Source of the DNA: Aquimarina sp040786285
GTDB taxonomy: Bacteria > Bacteroidota > Bacteroidia > Flavobacteriales > Flavobacteriaceae
Direction: 5' to 3'
Assembly: GCF_040786285.1 (NCBI RefSeq)
Contig: NZ_JBFMKQ010000001.1
Span: 620,001-684,000 of the forward strand
Length of the DNA: 64,000 nt
How positions within the stretch are numbered: position 1 is the first letter of the stretch; every line of letters starts with the position of its first letter. This document shows, piece after piece, positions 32,819 to 41,813 of the stretch. The notes beneath the pieces were generated by a model. It saw nothing but the letters and a program-made list of their open reading frames with translations. It had not been told where the DNA came from and searched no databases. The translations under genes and the position numbers were made by a program.

Positions 32819-34390
32819 CTAGTTAAAAAGTGGTTTGAAACGATAAAACTCTACCCATCGTATCCCGATATATCTTCCTAACAGCATTGCCGATGTAATA
32901 ATTAAAAGAATACATTCTGGGAAAATGATAAGGATTGAGGGCAGTGCAGACCAAGACAACAGGGTATAGCAGATAGCAGTCGCCAGTAAAGTCTGCAAGA
33001 GTTTATCAATAGCCATTTTATAGCCATCTTCTACGGTTGCTCGCGAAAAACGCTCTGCAGCAATAGTTAGAATAATGGTAGGAAAAAAAGTAAGTGTTGT
33101 TAACCACGTAATATTGTACTTTATTCCTATCATGGTGGCTAGGATCATAAGGCCAACCATTACGGTTAACGAAATTACCAACTTGGGTGTGTATAACAAT
33201 CCTATTTTATCAAAGGGATAGGATATCAACCCGACCAGTAAAATTAAGGACACAAATAATAACATCCCCGAAACGAAGCCTGTATGCAACAATGAAAATG
33301 CGATCAAAACAGGTAGAAAAACCCCAAATGTTTTAACTCCGACCACGTTTCTTAAAAACGCTACTAATAATCCTCCTAACGGAAGTAATAAAAGTAAGTT
33401 TAGTGAGTTTTTTGAAAGAATTCCGCTTTCTACTACTCCCCACAGTGAGATGCTTGATAGTTTATGAATTTCATTAGAATTCATTTTCAAAAACGAAATA
33501 TGATTTACTTCTTTGATTTCATACGTATAATCAAACTGAATTCCGGGAGAATGGGTTATCAAGAACTCATCTCCTTCATAAATTTCCAGGTAATTTGCGG
33601 GTAGATGTGCATAGTGATTATTTAATGCATCAAATGGAATCCAGGTTTGATTGATAAGTACTTCTGCCCATACATGAGAAGTTCTTTTATTTGCGTTTTC
33701 GACGATAATTCCTCCTTTAATTCTTGCCGGATAGCCTAAATTTCTGCAAATCGCTACAAATAATCTACTTTTTCCATTACAAGAAGCTCTATTTTGCTCT
33801 ATCGTGGTTAAAGCATCGGTTAATGTAATAATCGGAGCAGACGGAATCATAGCCACATGATCAAAGATGTTTTTGATAACCTCTTTATCATTTTGAGTGT
33901 TTTGACCCAATCGCGTTGCTAGCTCACTGATTTGTGCATGAGCCGATTGTATATTATTGGTTGGTTTAAGGTATTTATCATACTTATCTGACACCAAATT
34001 AAACTGCTTGGGAATGGTGTATGTGATTTCTTTACCTTCAAAAATGAATTCGTAATTTACAGTATGATATGTTTTACGGCTATCGGTTCCCCATACTCCT
34101 CTTACATTTCTATTGTTAGCCATTTTCTTTGCGAATAACAAGGTATTATCATTCTCGATTTTTTCGCTAGATATTCTCTGTCTGTAATTACTAGTAGGAA
34201 TAAAAGTTTTAACTACAGTACTACTTTTATCTTTCGATTTAAAAAAGTAATTGTAATTTACTTTATATACCTTTTCAGGATTAAAATTGTCATAATTCTT
34301 AAGGGTAGGTTTAATTTTAAATCCTATAGAAACAACAGCAATTACTGTAATTAAAACCAAAGCGATTTTAAGATTTGTTTGAGAATTCAT
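32819..34390 (-). CDS. Transglutaminase-like protein with seven TM helices
   Basis: A 523-residue protein: TM anchor (9-27), an extracytoplasmic part (30-310) with a transglutaminase-like domain, then about seven TM helices (325-515). The family is known as 'inactive transglutaminase fused to 7TM'. Here the Cys-His-Asp triad positions look filled: Cys204 in RASCNGKSR, His239 in TSHVWAEV, and Asp254 in WIPFDAL. It is the first gene of the operon with the ATP-grasp ligase (26-base gap) and the barrel protein. A promoter-like element shared with the FecR operon lies 20 bases upstream of its ATG. Confidence 0.85.
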   Translation of the reverse strand: MNSQTNLKIALVLITVIAVVSIGFKIKPTLKNYDNFNPEKVYKVNYNYFFKSKDKSSTVVKTFIPTSNYRQRISSEKIENDNTLLFAKKMANNRNVRGVWGTDSRKTYHTVNYEFIFEGKEITYTIPKQFNLVSDKYDKYLKPTNNIQSAHAQISELATRLGQNTQNDKEVIKNIFDHVAMIPSAPIITLTDALTTIEQNRASCNGKSRLFVAICRNLGYPARIKGGIIVENANKRTSHVWAEVLINQTWIPFDALNNHYAHLPANYLEIYEGDEFLITHSPGIQFDYTYEIKEVNHISFLKMNSNEIHKLSSISLWGVVESGILSKNSLNLLLLLPLGGLLVAFLRNVVGVKTFGVFLPVLIAFSLLHTGFVSGMLLFVSLILLVGLISYPFDKIGLLYTPKLVISLTVMVGLMILATMIGIKYNITWLTTLTFFPTIILTIAAERFSRATVEDGYKMAIDKLLQTLLATAICYTLLSWSALPSILIIFPECILLIITSAMLLGRYIGIRWVEFYRFKPLFN

Positions 34391-34410
34391 AATCAGTTAT
34401 TTTTGGGTTA

Positions 34411-34441
34411 ATAACAGGTGAGATTTAATTCACCCTACCTT
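34411..34441 (-). promoter_or_regulatory. Putative ECF promoter facing the transglutaminase-7TM operon
   Basis: Read on the minus strand this 31-base element starts AAGGTAGGGT and ends ACCTGTTAT, 20 bases before the ATG at 34390. The same ends with identical spacing occur in opposite orientation at 34981-35011. GGTAGGGT would be the -35 and TGTTAT the -10 of an ECF-type promoter; the sigma factor encoded between the two copies is the obvious candidate. Confidence 0.55.
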
Positions 34442-34465
34442 ACATCGAAAAAAATTATTTTATAT

Positions 34466-34978
34466 ATGGAGGAATCCTCTAAGTCTGTTTGTGAACAACC
34501 TGTTTTTACCGAATTATTCGAAACACATGCAGAGGCGGTTAGAAATCTTATCTACTATAAGTGTGGAGATAAGGCACAGGCAGAGGATGTGATGCAGGAG
34601 GCTTTTATAAAAATGTGGAATAATTGTAAAAAAGTAATTTTTGAAAAAGCTAAAGGTTTTTTATGCACTGTAGCCAATAATTTGTTCTTAAATCAGGTTG
34701 CTCGACAAAAAGTTCGGTTAGAATATTCAAAAATACCGCGTAGTACTAAAAATATTGAATCTCCAGATTTTGTAATGGAGGAAAAAGAGTTTATGGATAA
34801 ACTTCAAAAAGCAATTGCCGAACTTCCTGAAGGACAACGAGAAGTTTTTTTATTAAACAGAATCGATAAAAAAACATATAATGAAATTGCCGAAATGCTT
34901 GGTATTTCGGTAAAAGCAGTCGAAAAAAGGATGCATAATGCCTTAAAAAAAATGAGAGTACTAATAAAAAATATTTAA
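34466..34978 (+). CDS. FecI-like ECF sigma factor
   Basis: The ATG at 34466 (MEESSKSVCEQPVFTELFET) is chosen, preceded by the purine-rich GGA; it gives 170 residues, normal for this class. Region 2 includes DKAQAEDVMQEAFIKMWNNC. Region 4 includes LPEGQREVFLLNRIDKKTYN and the recognition helix GISVKAVEKRMHNALKKM. This is the Bacteroidota FecI-type factor that works with FecR and a TonB receptor. Those genes follow immediately. Related promoter-like elements flank it on both sides and point away from it. Confidence 0.93.
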   Translation: MEESSKSVCEQPVFTELFETHAEAVRNLIYYKCGDKAQAEDVMQEAFIKMWNNCKKVIFEKAKGFLCTVANNLFLNQVARQKVRLEYSKIPRSTKNIESPDFVMEEKEFMDKLQKAIAELPEGQREVFLLNRIDKKTYNEIAEMLGISVKAVEKRMHNALKKMRVLIKNI

Positions 34979-34980
34979 TC

Positions 34981-35011
34981 AAGGTAGGGTATTTCAGAAA
35001 TTACCTGTTAT
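34981..35011 (+). promoter_or_regulatory. Putative ECF promoter facing fecR and the TonB receptor
   Basis: The 31-base element starts AAGGTAGGGT and ends ACCTGTTAT, 24 bases before the fecR ATG. It matches the minus-strand copy at 34411-34441 in 23 of 31 positions, including all 19 at the two ends. This placement in front of the anti-sigma gene fits sigma-dependent activation of the fecR-receptor genes. Confidence 0.55.
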
Positions 35012-35034
35012 AAGCTTGATATGAAGATAGCATT

Positions 35035-35937
35035 ATGCTTAGCGAAAATGAAAATACATATTTAGCAAAGTGGTTAGATAATGATCTTACTACCGAGGAG
35101 CTCGAGGAGTTAAAAGCGCTTCCTGAATACGATGAGTATAAAAAAATCGTAGAAGGATTAGCCTTTTTTAACGCACCATCTTTTGATCTTCAGCAATCAT
35201 TAGAAACTACAATCACAAAACTTGATGCTCCTAAAAAAGGAAAAGTAATCAAGTTAAAACCGATCCTGTACGCAATTTCGGCAGCTGCTTCCATTGTATT
35301 AATTATAGGACTTTTCTTTAACAAAGTGTCTTATATTGCAGATCCAGGACAACAATTGGCAATTACTTTACCAGACGGAAGTTCGGTAGAGCTTAATGCA
35401 GCATCTACCCTTTCGCATCCACGTTTTTTCTGGTCCAATACCAGACAAGTGAAGTTAGATGGAGAAGCTTTTTTTAAAGTAACATCGGGAACTAATTTTA
35501 CGGTGACCACGCAATTAGGTAAAATTGAAGTGTTGGGTACACAATTTAATGTAAAAGGAAGACCTAATGAGTTTACGGTGGGTTGTTATGAAGGAAAAGT
35601 GAGAGTTTCTTCAGTAGAAAATCAGAAAAAAACACTTGAAAAAGGGGATGCCGTATCGCTACAAGGTAGTACATTGATTTCGAGAAAGATTACCGAAAAA
35701 ACACCATTATGGATGAGTGGAGAAAGCATTTTTGATAGTATCCCATTAGAAAAAGTATTGGATGAAATGGAAAGACAATACAATATTACTTTTAAACGCA
35801 GTACGATTGATCAAAATCAATTATTTACCGGCGGTTTTAATTACAAAGACCTAAAGATTGCATTAGAGTCTGTATTAGTACCTATGGGAATAGAATATGT
35901 TGTAAACGGAAACATGGTTTTGCTTTCACCAAGATAA
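35035..35937 (+). CDS. FecR-type anti-sigma factor
   Basis: A 300-residue protein. Its cytoplasmic N-terminal part (1-73, YLAKWLDNDLTTEELEELKA) binds the sigma factor in known members, followed by a TM helix (76-95). The periplasmic FecR domain (ITLPDGSSVELNAASTLSHP, VKLDGEAFFKVTSGTNFTVT) comes next, and then a C-terminal domain of the type that contacts the receptor (PLEKVLDEMERQYNITFKR). It holds the sigma factor inactive or, on signal, helps activate it. It lies 57 bases after the sigma gene and 11 bases before the TonB receptor gene. Confidence 0.93.
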   Translation: MLSENENTYLAKWLDNDLTTEELEELKALPEYDEYKKIVEGLAFFNAPSFDLQQSLETTITKLDAPKKGKVIKLKPILYAISAAASIVLIIGLFFNKVSYIADPGQQLAITLPDGSSVELNAASTLSHPRFFWSNTRQVKLDGEAFFKVTSGTNFTVTTQLGKIEVLGTQFNVKGRPNEFTVGCYEGKVRVSSVENQKKTLEKGDAVSLQGSTLISRKITEKTPLWMSGESIFDSIPLEKVLDEMERQYNITFKRSTIDQNQLFTGGFNYKDLKIALESVLVPMGIEYVVNGNMVLLSPR

Positions 35938-35947
35938 ATATGCGTAA

Positions 35948-38527
35948 ATGAAAAAAATCCTAGTGTTGTTATTGTTATGTTCATTGAATATTAATGCGCA
36001 GATCACAAAGAATTACAAAGAAACTCCTTTACAGCAAGTCCTTACAGAATTATCCGAATCTTACAATCTTATTTTTTCATTTAGCAATGAAACTGTAAAA
36101 AACAAAATCATAACCCTAGCCGTTAATAATACTCCTTTAGATGAGATTTTAAGCACTCTAAAAACATTAACCGGTCTCGATTTTAAAAAAATCTCCGAAA
36201 GACAAGTTATTGTGAGCGCCCCAAGCACAAAAGTAGAAGTTTGTGGGTATCTCTTTGACGAAACCACAAATGAACCCCTCTCTTTTGCATCAATAATCAT
36301 TGAAAATGAGAAGGTCGGTACTATTGCCGATGATAATGGTTTTTTTCAACTAGGAGAAATAGAACAGGATGCAACCCTATCAATACAATATGTTGGGTAT
36401 AAAAACAAAATAATGAATGTTTCTTCTTTTGCTTCATCTACATGTCCCAAAATACCCATGTTTACGAGCGGCACTGCACTAGAAGAAGTGTTGATAGTAG
36501 AGTATCTTACCACTGGGATTGATAAAAATATTGATGGATCGATAACCATAACCAACGATGATCTTGGTATTCTTCCTGGTCAAAGTGAAACTGATATTTT
36601 ACAAGGCATTCAGCTCATTCCGGGAATTAATAGCCCCGATGAGACTGCAACCGGCATACAGATAAGAGGAGGCTCTCCTGATCAAAATTTAATTCTTTGG
36701 GATGATATTAAAATGTATAATACCGGGCATTTCTTCGGAATGATTTCTGCTTTTAACCCCAGCGTGATTAAAGATGCAAAAATTTTTAAAGGAGGCACAG
36801 ACCCAAAATATGGTGATCGAGCCTCTGGTGTAATTGACATTTCTAGTGATAAAGAAGTACCCGAAAAGTTGAATGGTGGTGCCGGAATAAATGGCACACA
36901 TGCCGATCTTTTTCTTAAAACACCCCTGTCAAAAAAGACAGGCTTGGTGATTTCGGGGAGACGATCATTTACAGATTTATATGAATCCCCAACATACAAA
37001 GCGCTTTCGAAAAAAGTATTTCAGAATACAAAAATTGATGCAGCCCCAAGCCCCACAATTATTCCAATAGATCCAGAGGAAGAGGTAGAAGAAGGTGATG
37101 ATCCCGAAAATGAAGAAAATATTCGTGATAACAATTTTTTCTTTTATGATGTAAGTACAAAACTCATTATAGATGCTTCTAAAAATGACAAAATTCTATT
37201 GAGTAGTATCTATACCAATAATGATCTTGCTTTCGAAATTGATAGTGATGAAGATCTTATTACTGATGATCTGGAAATAAAAAATGAAGGTGCTAGTTTT
37301 TCGTGGGTGGGTACGCGATCTAAAAAATTGCGACATAGTCTAAAGGCATATTACTCTGCATATGATTCTGATTACCTTTTCACATTGCGGGAAGAATTAC
37401 GAATAGAAGAACAATCTATCAGAAAAAACACTGTAGAAGATTTAGGTCTCGATGTTAATCTTACCTATGATATTAATCAAAGAAATGTGGTGACTGCAGG
37501 GTATCAATTTTCTAATAATGAAGTCTTTTATGCCATTACCCGAGAAAGCGATTTTGAAACTCCTATAAATGAATCTGATCTGGTAAAAAACACTGCCAAT
37601 ACAATTTACGGAAATTATAAATTTTTATCCAAAAATAAAGCCTTTATCAACCTGGGAATTAGAGCATCTCATTATTCGGTTGTTGACGAATTATATATAG
37701 AACCCCGAGTGAATATCGAGTATCCACTCTTTGATTTTTTAAGAGTTAAGGGTACCGCAGAACTTAGATACCAACCTATAAGTCAGTTGATAGAGTTCGA
37801 AGACACACAGCTTAGGTTAGAAAATAATATTTGGATACATGCCAATGATGAAATCCCAGTTTTAGAAAGCACTCAGTTTTCTGGAGGTTTTTTATTCTCT
37901 AAAAACGATTGGAATTTTGAGATCGATGGATATTATAAAAACATCGATGGTTTAACATCGGTTACTAATGGGGTTAACACTTTGGATATCGATTTATCTA
38001 CTGGAAAAAGCTCTATTTTAGGGGTTGATATCCTCTTAAGAAAGAAATTCGGAAATTTTAAAACCTGGTTAGGGTACACATTTAATGATATCGAATATAC
38101 ATTTCCCGAAATACAACAGGGTTCTTTTCCTGGTAATAATGACATCACTCATAATTTTAGAATTTCTAATACTCTAAAAATGCATAACTGGGAGTTTTCT
38201 CTAGGTTGGTTGTGGCGATCAGGAGCACCTTTTACAGATGCCGACCTTATCAATGAGGAGATAGAATTTGGCCGTGCCAATGCCAGACGTTTACCAGAGT
38301 ACCATCGTTTAGATGTGTCTGCCGTTTATCAATTCAATCTTAACAAAACAGGAAGCTGGAGAGGACAATTAGGAGCTTCTATACAAAATGTATATAACAG
38401 ACAGGTTCCTATCTCGCTGAGCTATCGGGCAGACGAAAATCCCAATACAGGCGAGGTTGAATTAGAGATCTTAAGACAACAGTCTTTAGGATTAACCCCT
38501 AATTTGGTGTTTAGGATGTTTTTTTAA
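35948..38527 (+). CDS. TonB-dependent receptor with STN signalling domain
   Basis: The 859-residue receptor has a signal peptide (1-17), an STN-like domain (about 20-95, NYKETPLQQVLTELSESYNL) that signals to FecR, a carboxypeptidase-regulatory-like Ig domain (about 100-180, VCGYLFDETTNEPLSFASII), a plug domain (about 195-305, with ATGIQIRGGSPDQNLILWDD), and a 22-strand barrel ending LGLTPNLVFRMFF. No SusD-like partner follows, so this is a stand-alone transducer rather than a polysaccharide-utilisation SusC; the ligand (siderophore, metal complex or peptide) is unknown. A short acidic loop (EEEVEEGDDPENEEN) near residue 380 might bind metal. Confidence 0.93.
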   Translation: MKKILVLLLLCSLNINAQITKNYKETPLQQVLTELSESYNLIFSFSNETVKNKIITLAVNNTPLDEILSTLKTLTGLDFKKISERQVIVSAPSTKVEVCGYLFDETTNEPLSFASIIIENEKVGTIADDNGFFQLGEIEQDATLSIQYVGYKNKIMNVSSFASSTCPKIPMFTSGTALEEVLIVEYLTTGIDKNIDGSITITNDDLGILPGQSETDILQGIQLIPGINSPDETATGIQIRGGSPDQNLILWDDIKMYNTGHFFGMISAFNPSVIKDAKIFKGGTDPKYGDRASGVIDISSDKEVPEKLNGGAGINGTHADLFLKTPLSKKTGLVISGRRSFTDLYESPTYKALSKKVFQNTKIDAAPSPTIIPIDPEEEVEEGDDPENEENIRDNNFFFYDVSTKLIIDASKNDKILLSSIYTNNDLAFEIDSDEDLITDDLEIKNEGASFSWVGTRSKKLRHSLKAYYSAYDSDYLFTLREELRIEEQSIRKNTVEDLGLDVNLTYDINQRNVVTAGYQFSNNEVFYAITRESDFETPINESDLVKNTANTIYGNYKFLSKNKAFINLGIRASHYSVVDELYIEPRVNIEYPLFDFLRVKGTAELRYQPISQLIEFEDTQLRLENNIWIHANDEIPVLESTQFSGGFLFSKNDWNFEIDGYYKNIDGLTSVTNGVNTLDIDLSTGKSSILGVDILLRKKFGNFKTWLGYTFNDIEYTFPEIQQGSFPGNNDITHNFRISNTLKMHNWEFSLGWLWRSGAPFTDADLINEEIEFGRANARRLPEYHRLDVSAVYQFNLNKTGSWRGQLGASIQNVYNRQVPISLSYRADENPNTGEVELEILRQQSLGLTPNLVFRMFF

Positions 38528-38535
38528 TATAATCT

Positions 38536-38808
38536 CTATGTATTTAGAACTCTTATTATTTCATCTCTATGCAGCAATCGTATTAATGTTATTTCATTTT
38601 CTGAAGTCATCACACCAATCAAAAAATAGAACCCAATACCCATTTTATACGCTTTATCATCGCCTTTTACACCTTTAAACTGAGTCAAAACATGTATGTT
38701 TTTAGCTGTTTTTATCGATTCTAAGATACTTTTAATCTTTTCTGTAAGCGATATGTCATTTAGAGTTTTAAAGTCATTAGCAAAGCTTAAGGAGATTTTC
38801 AAGTCCAT
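38536..38808 (-). CDS. Putative toxin of a toxin-antitoxin pair
   Basis: A 90-residue protein without signal or TM helix. Its arrangement of a helical N-terminus (LTEKIKSILESIKTAKNIHV) and C-terminal strands (MGIGFYFLIGVMTSENEITL, IRLLHRDEIIRVLNT) recalls RelE/ParE-type toxins, with Arg and His near the C-terminus. It starts 3 bases after the stop of the upstream 80-residue gene, which looks like an antitoxin. The family is assigned by context and shape only. Confidence 0.6.
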   Translation of the reverse strand: MDLKISLSFANDFKTLNDISLTEKIKSILESIKTAKNIHVLTQFKGVKGDDKAYKMGIGFYFLIGVMTSENEITLIRLLHRDEIIRVLNT

Positions 38809-38811
38809 GTT

Positions 38812-39054
38812 CTATTTTTTAAATAGTTCTTCCTCATTAATCATGACAGAAGTCTTTGCTTGTTGCATTAAAAGCAATAAACCTAAGTCCTCTTTTTGAT
38901 CTAGAGACATTGCATTCATCTGTGTATTTTGCTTGTGTTCGATATACCAAGATATGGCATCTTCCATTACTTTTTTAACGCTAGAATCTTCTATTGCCGC
39001 CAATAGCTTAAGTTTAGGGATTATTTGCTCATCAATATCAATAATTTTTCTCAT
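38812..39054 (-). CDS. Putative antitoxin
   Basis: An 80-residue protein whose N-terminus (MRKIIDIDEQIIPKLKLLAA) resembles a ribbon-helix-helix DNA-binding domain, with the helix SSVKKVMEDAISWYIEHK next. The C-terminal half (LGLLLLMQQAKTSVMINEEE) would wrap the toxin. An AT-rich inverted repeat lies directly upstream (39062-39093), as expected for autoregulation. It precedes the toxin gene, the normal order. Confidence 0.65.
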   Translation of the reverse strand: MRKIIDIDEQIIPKLKLLAAIEDSSVKKVMEDAISWYIEHKQNTQMNAMSLDQKEDLGLLLLMQQAKTSVMINEEELFKK

Positions 39055-39061
39055 GATATAT

Positions 39062-39093
39062 ATTGTATATATTATATGCTAAATATATACAAT
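39062..39093. promoter_or_regulatory. Inverted repeat, probable operator of the toxin-antitoxin pair
   Basis: ATTGTATATAT (39062-39072) and ATATATACAAT (39083-39093) are exact complements with a 10-base spacer. The element begins 8 bases upstream of the antitoxin ATG, overlapping the likely promoter. Confidence 0.6.
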
Positions 39094-39293
39094 TATATTT
39101 TAATTCACATTGCTTTTATGTCGTTGTTCTAAAATCTTACTTTGCCAAGAACATTTCGACTTCGCTTTACTGTGATACAAAATTTTGATGTAATACGTAA
39201 AATAATATAGTCATATACATACAATGACAAAACCAATTTACTTGTTTAATTATGGGTAGAATAAACTATATTTGAAACCATAATTTTTTATCA

Positions 39294-39800
39294 ATGAATT
39301 ACATTGACATCATCTTAGGGATTCTTTTATTATGGGGATTAATAAAAGGCCTTAGTAAAGGTTTATTTGCTTCTTTGGCCTCGTTATTGGCGCTAGTAAT
39401 AGGTATTTATATTGCCGTTCATTTTTCACATATTGTTGGAGATTACTTGCAACAATATGTAGATTGGCAAGAAGGCGCTATGAAACTTGCTGCATTTGCC
39501 ACCACATTTATTGTTGTAGTTATTTTGGTTTCATTGACCGGTAAACTACTCACCAAAATTGCAGATTATGCAGCTTTAGGAATCTTAAACAAAATTTTAG
39601 GTGCTGCTTTTGGGGTTTTAAAAATGGCATTTATTGCTAGTGTACTCATTATTTTCATTGAGGCCATCAACAGGAACATTACTTTTATTAAACAAGAAAC
39701 ACTGCAATCCTCGTTACTTTACAATCCTGTGCGTAAACTAGCACCCATGGTATTACCTAATGTATTAAAAGAAACCTCTAATAATCATACTGAAGCATAG
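39294..39800 (+). CDS. cvpA: CvpA family membrane protein
   Basis: The 168-residue protein has four TM helices and the CvpA features: MNYIDIILGILLLWGLIKGL at the start, LASLLALVIGIYIAVHFSHI, and GILNKILGAAFGVLKMAFIA near the third and fourth helices. In Escherichia coli CvpA is tied to colicin V production and bile-salt tolerance; the molecular role is unclear. It lies alone, convergent with a SulP gene (29-base gap). Confidence 0.9.
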   Translation: MNYIDIILGILLLWGLIKGLSKGLFASLASLLALVIGIYIAVHFSHIVGDYLQQYVDWQEGAMKLAAFATTFIVVVILVSLTGKLLTKIADYAALGILNKILGAAFGVLKMAFIASVLIIFIEAINRNITFIKQETLQSSLLYNPVRKLAPMVLPNVLKETSNNHTEA

Positions 39801-39829
39801 ATATACAAAAACATTCGCAGCCTATGAAG

Positions 39830-41695
39830 CTATTTTAGAGCTGTCACTCTATCCTCAACTACTTCGATCAGATAGGCAATACATGAATCGAAATCCTCAA
39901 AAACCCGTTCCTCAGGTACTAAATCAGGTACAATATGAATACTTTTAATGATGTACATAGGTTGTTTCTGAATTCCAACTATTTGAGTTTTAATATTTTT
40001 TTGTTCTAATCCCAAAATAATTTCTTCAAGAGTGTACACACCAGACTGGTCCATATAAGGCACTCTATCCATTCTTAAAATCACATGAGAAGCTGTTTCA
40101 GGAATTTGATTTGCTAATTCTTGCAACTCATTATTGGATCCAAAAAACAGTGGCCCATTAAGATGTTTTACAAATATTTCTTCTTTAAGCTCTGTTGGGA
40201 AGTTTAGTTCATCTTTCCAGGGTTTCTCTAGCATACGATTTTCAAACCCATTCAAGGATTCTATTCTTGATTCCATTACGGTAACATCTCCCATTTTTTT
40301 CATAAAGGCCAATGAAGCTAATACTAGACCTATACCAACGGCATAGACCAAATCCCAAAAAACAGAGAGCACTAAAACAATGATCATGATTATTACCTCA
40401 ATTTTTGGCATATTAGGGATTGCTTTTAGTCCTTTATAATCCATTACTCCAATACCTACGGTGATTAAAATCCCGGCAAGTACTGCAGCTGGTATTTGCG
40501 AAGCAATAGGACCAAGAGCTAATAAGACCAGGAGCAGTAGTACCCCTGCTATCATTCCCGACAATCTTGTTTTTCCTCCTGCATTTATATTGACAACAGT
40601 TCTTATGGTTGCACCAGCACCGGGGATTCCTCCAAAAAAAGCTGCTATACTATTTCCTATCCCTTGACCCACCAACTCTTTTGTGGGATTATGCTTTGTT
40701 TTAGTCATATTATCGGCCACAACAGAAGTCAGCAAAGAATCTATAGCTCCTAAAAAGGATAACGATAGTGCTGTAAAAAAATATGGGAATATCGCTTCTA
40801 AACTGAAATTGGTTATAATTGATAAATTAGGAGCAGGAAAGCCACTGGGGATTTTTTCAATAGGTCTATAATCTAATCCCAAACCATAGGCTGCTCCAGA
40901 AACAATCAATAACGCTACTAAAGTACTTGGTACTGCAGTAGTAATTCTTTTAAATCCATAAATAATCACGATGGTAATCAAACACAAGATTAATTCTAGA
41001 TAGCTTATACCTTTTATCGCTCTAGGAAGACTTCTAATAGAGCCTAAAACACCAGAGGCATTACTATTTGCCAGCGCTTCTGCTTCAAGATATATTTCTT
41101 CCTTAGAAATTTTTTCAGCTCTCTTAATGGTCTCTCTAAAGTCCTCTAAAACCAGAATTCCTTCTCCAGCTTCATCTATTAGTATTTTATCCAGGATGAC
41201 CTCTTCGGCCTGAGGTTTAAATTTTTCAACATAGTCCTTATCGTCTTTCGGATAATATCCAAGAGCCGGTAACAATTGAGTGATCAAAATCATCACTCCT
41301 ATCGCCGTCATAAATCCCGAAACAACAGGATAAGGTATGTATCGTATATATTTTCCAATTCCCAGGACTCCTAATCCTATCTGCATTAATCCAGCTAGAA
41401 GAAAAACTGTAAGGATAGCGGGTAATGCTTTTTCGACATCTCCGTTATTTGCTCCTATCAATCCGGCAATTACCAGCATACTTACGGCGGTCATTGGTGC
41501 TGTAGGACCAGAAATTTGAGTATTTGTACCACCAAATAAAGCAGCAAAAAAACTGATAAAAATTGCTCCATATAATCCTGCACTTGGCCCTAATCCAGAA
41601 GAAACGCCAAATGCTAAAGCCAAAGGCAATGCTACAATTCCGGCAGTTAAACCTCCAAATGTATCTCCTCTAAGATTGCTAAAAAAACCTTTCAT
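39830..41695 (-). CDS. SulP family anion transporter with STAS domain (first of two)
   Basis: A 621-residue SulP protein: about 12-14 TM helices (10-480) including GGLTAGIVALPLALAFGVSS and GIPGAGATIRTVVNINAGGK, then a STAS domain (about 500-610, HVILRMDRVPYMDQSGVYTL). A soluble insert of about 80 residues (YPKDDKDYVEKFKPQ to ALANSNASGVLG) sits between helices and is longer than usual. Family members carry sulfate, bicarbonate or other anions. Location beside a carbonic anhydrase and another SulP points to bicarbonate. A palindromic terminator separates it from the anhydrase gene, so it is probably a separate unit. Confidence 0.92.
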   Translation of the reverse strand: MKGFFSNLRGDTFGGLTAGIVALPLALAFGVSSGLGPSAGLYGAIFISFFAALFGGTNTQISGPTAPMTAVSMLVIAGLIGANNGDVEKALPAILTVFLLAGLMQIGLGVLGIGKYIRYIPYPVVSGFMTAIGVMILITQLLPALGYYPKDDKDYVEKFKPQAEEVILDKILIDEAGEGILVLEDFRETIKRAEKISKEEIYLEAEALANSNASGVLGSIRSLPRAIKGISYLELILCLITIVIIYGFKRITTAVPSTLVALLIVSGAAYGLGLDYRPIEKIPSGFPAPNLSIITNFSLEAIFPYFFTALSLSFLGAIDSLLTSVVADNMTKTKHNPTKELVGQGIGNSIAAFFGGIPGAGATIRTVVNINAGGKTRLSGMIAGVLLLLVLLALGPIASQIPAAVLAGILITVGIGVMDYKGLKAIPNMPKIEVIIMIIVLVLSVFWDLVYAVGIGLVLASLAFMKKMGDVTVMESRIESLNGFENRMLEKPWKDELNFPTELKEEIFVKHLNGPLFFGSNNELQELANQIPETASHVILRMDRVPYMDQSGVYTLEEIILGLEQKNIKTQIVGIQKQPMYIIKSIHIVPDLVPEERVFEDFDSCIAYLIEVVEDRVTALK

Positions 41696-41756
41696 ATGTC
41701 ACTATTTTTTCGATTTCTATTCTCAATGATAGTAAAACTATCAAAATTAGTCTAAA

Positions 41757-41791
41757 AAAAAGAGTTGATATAAATTTATATCAACTCTTTT
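41757..41791. terminator. Palindromic terminator after carbonic anhydrase
   Basis: AAAAGAGTTGATATAAA and TTTATATCAACTCTTTT form a perfect palindrome with A runs before and T runs after it. It lies 22 bases after the anhydrase stop codon on the minus strand and can act on both strands. Confidence 0.82.
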
Positions 41792-41813
41792 AGGAAAATT
41801 TTAATATACTTGA

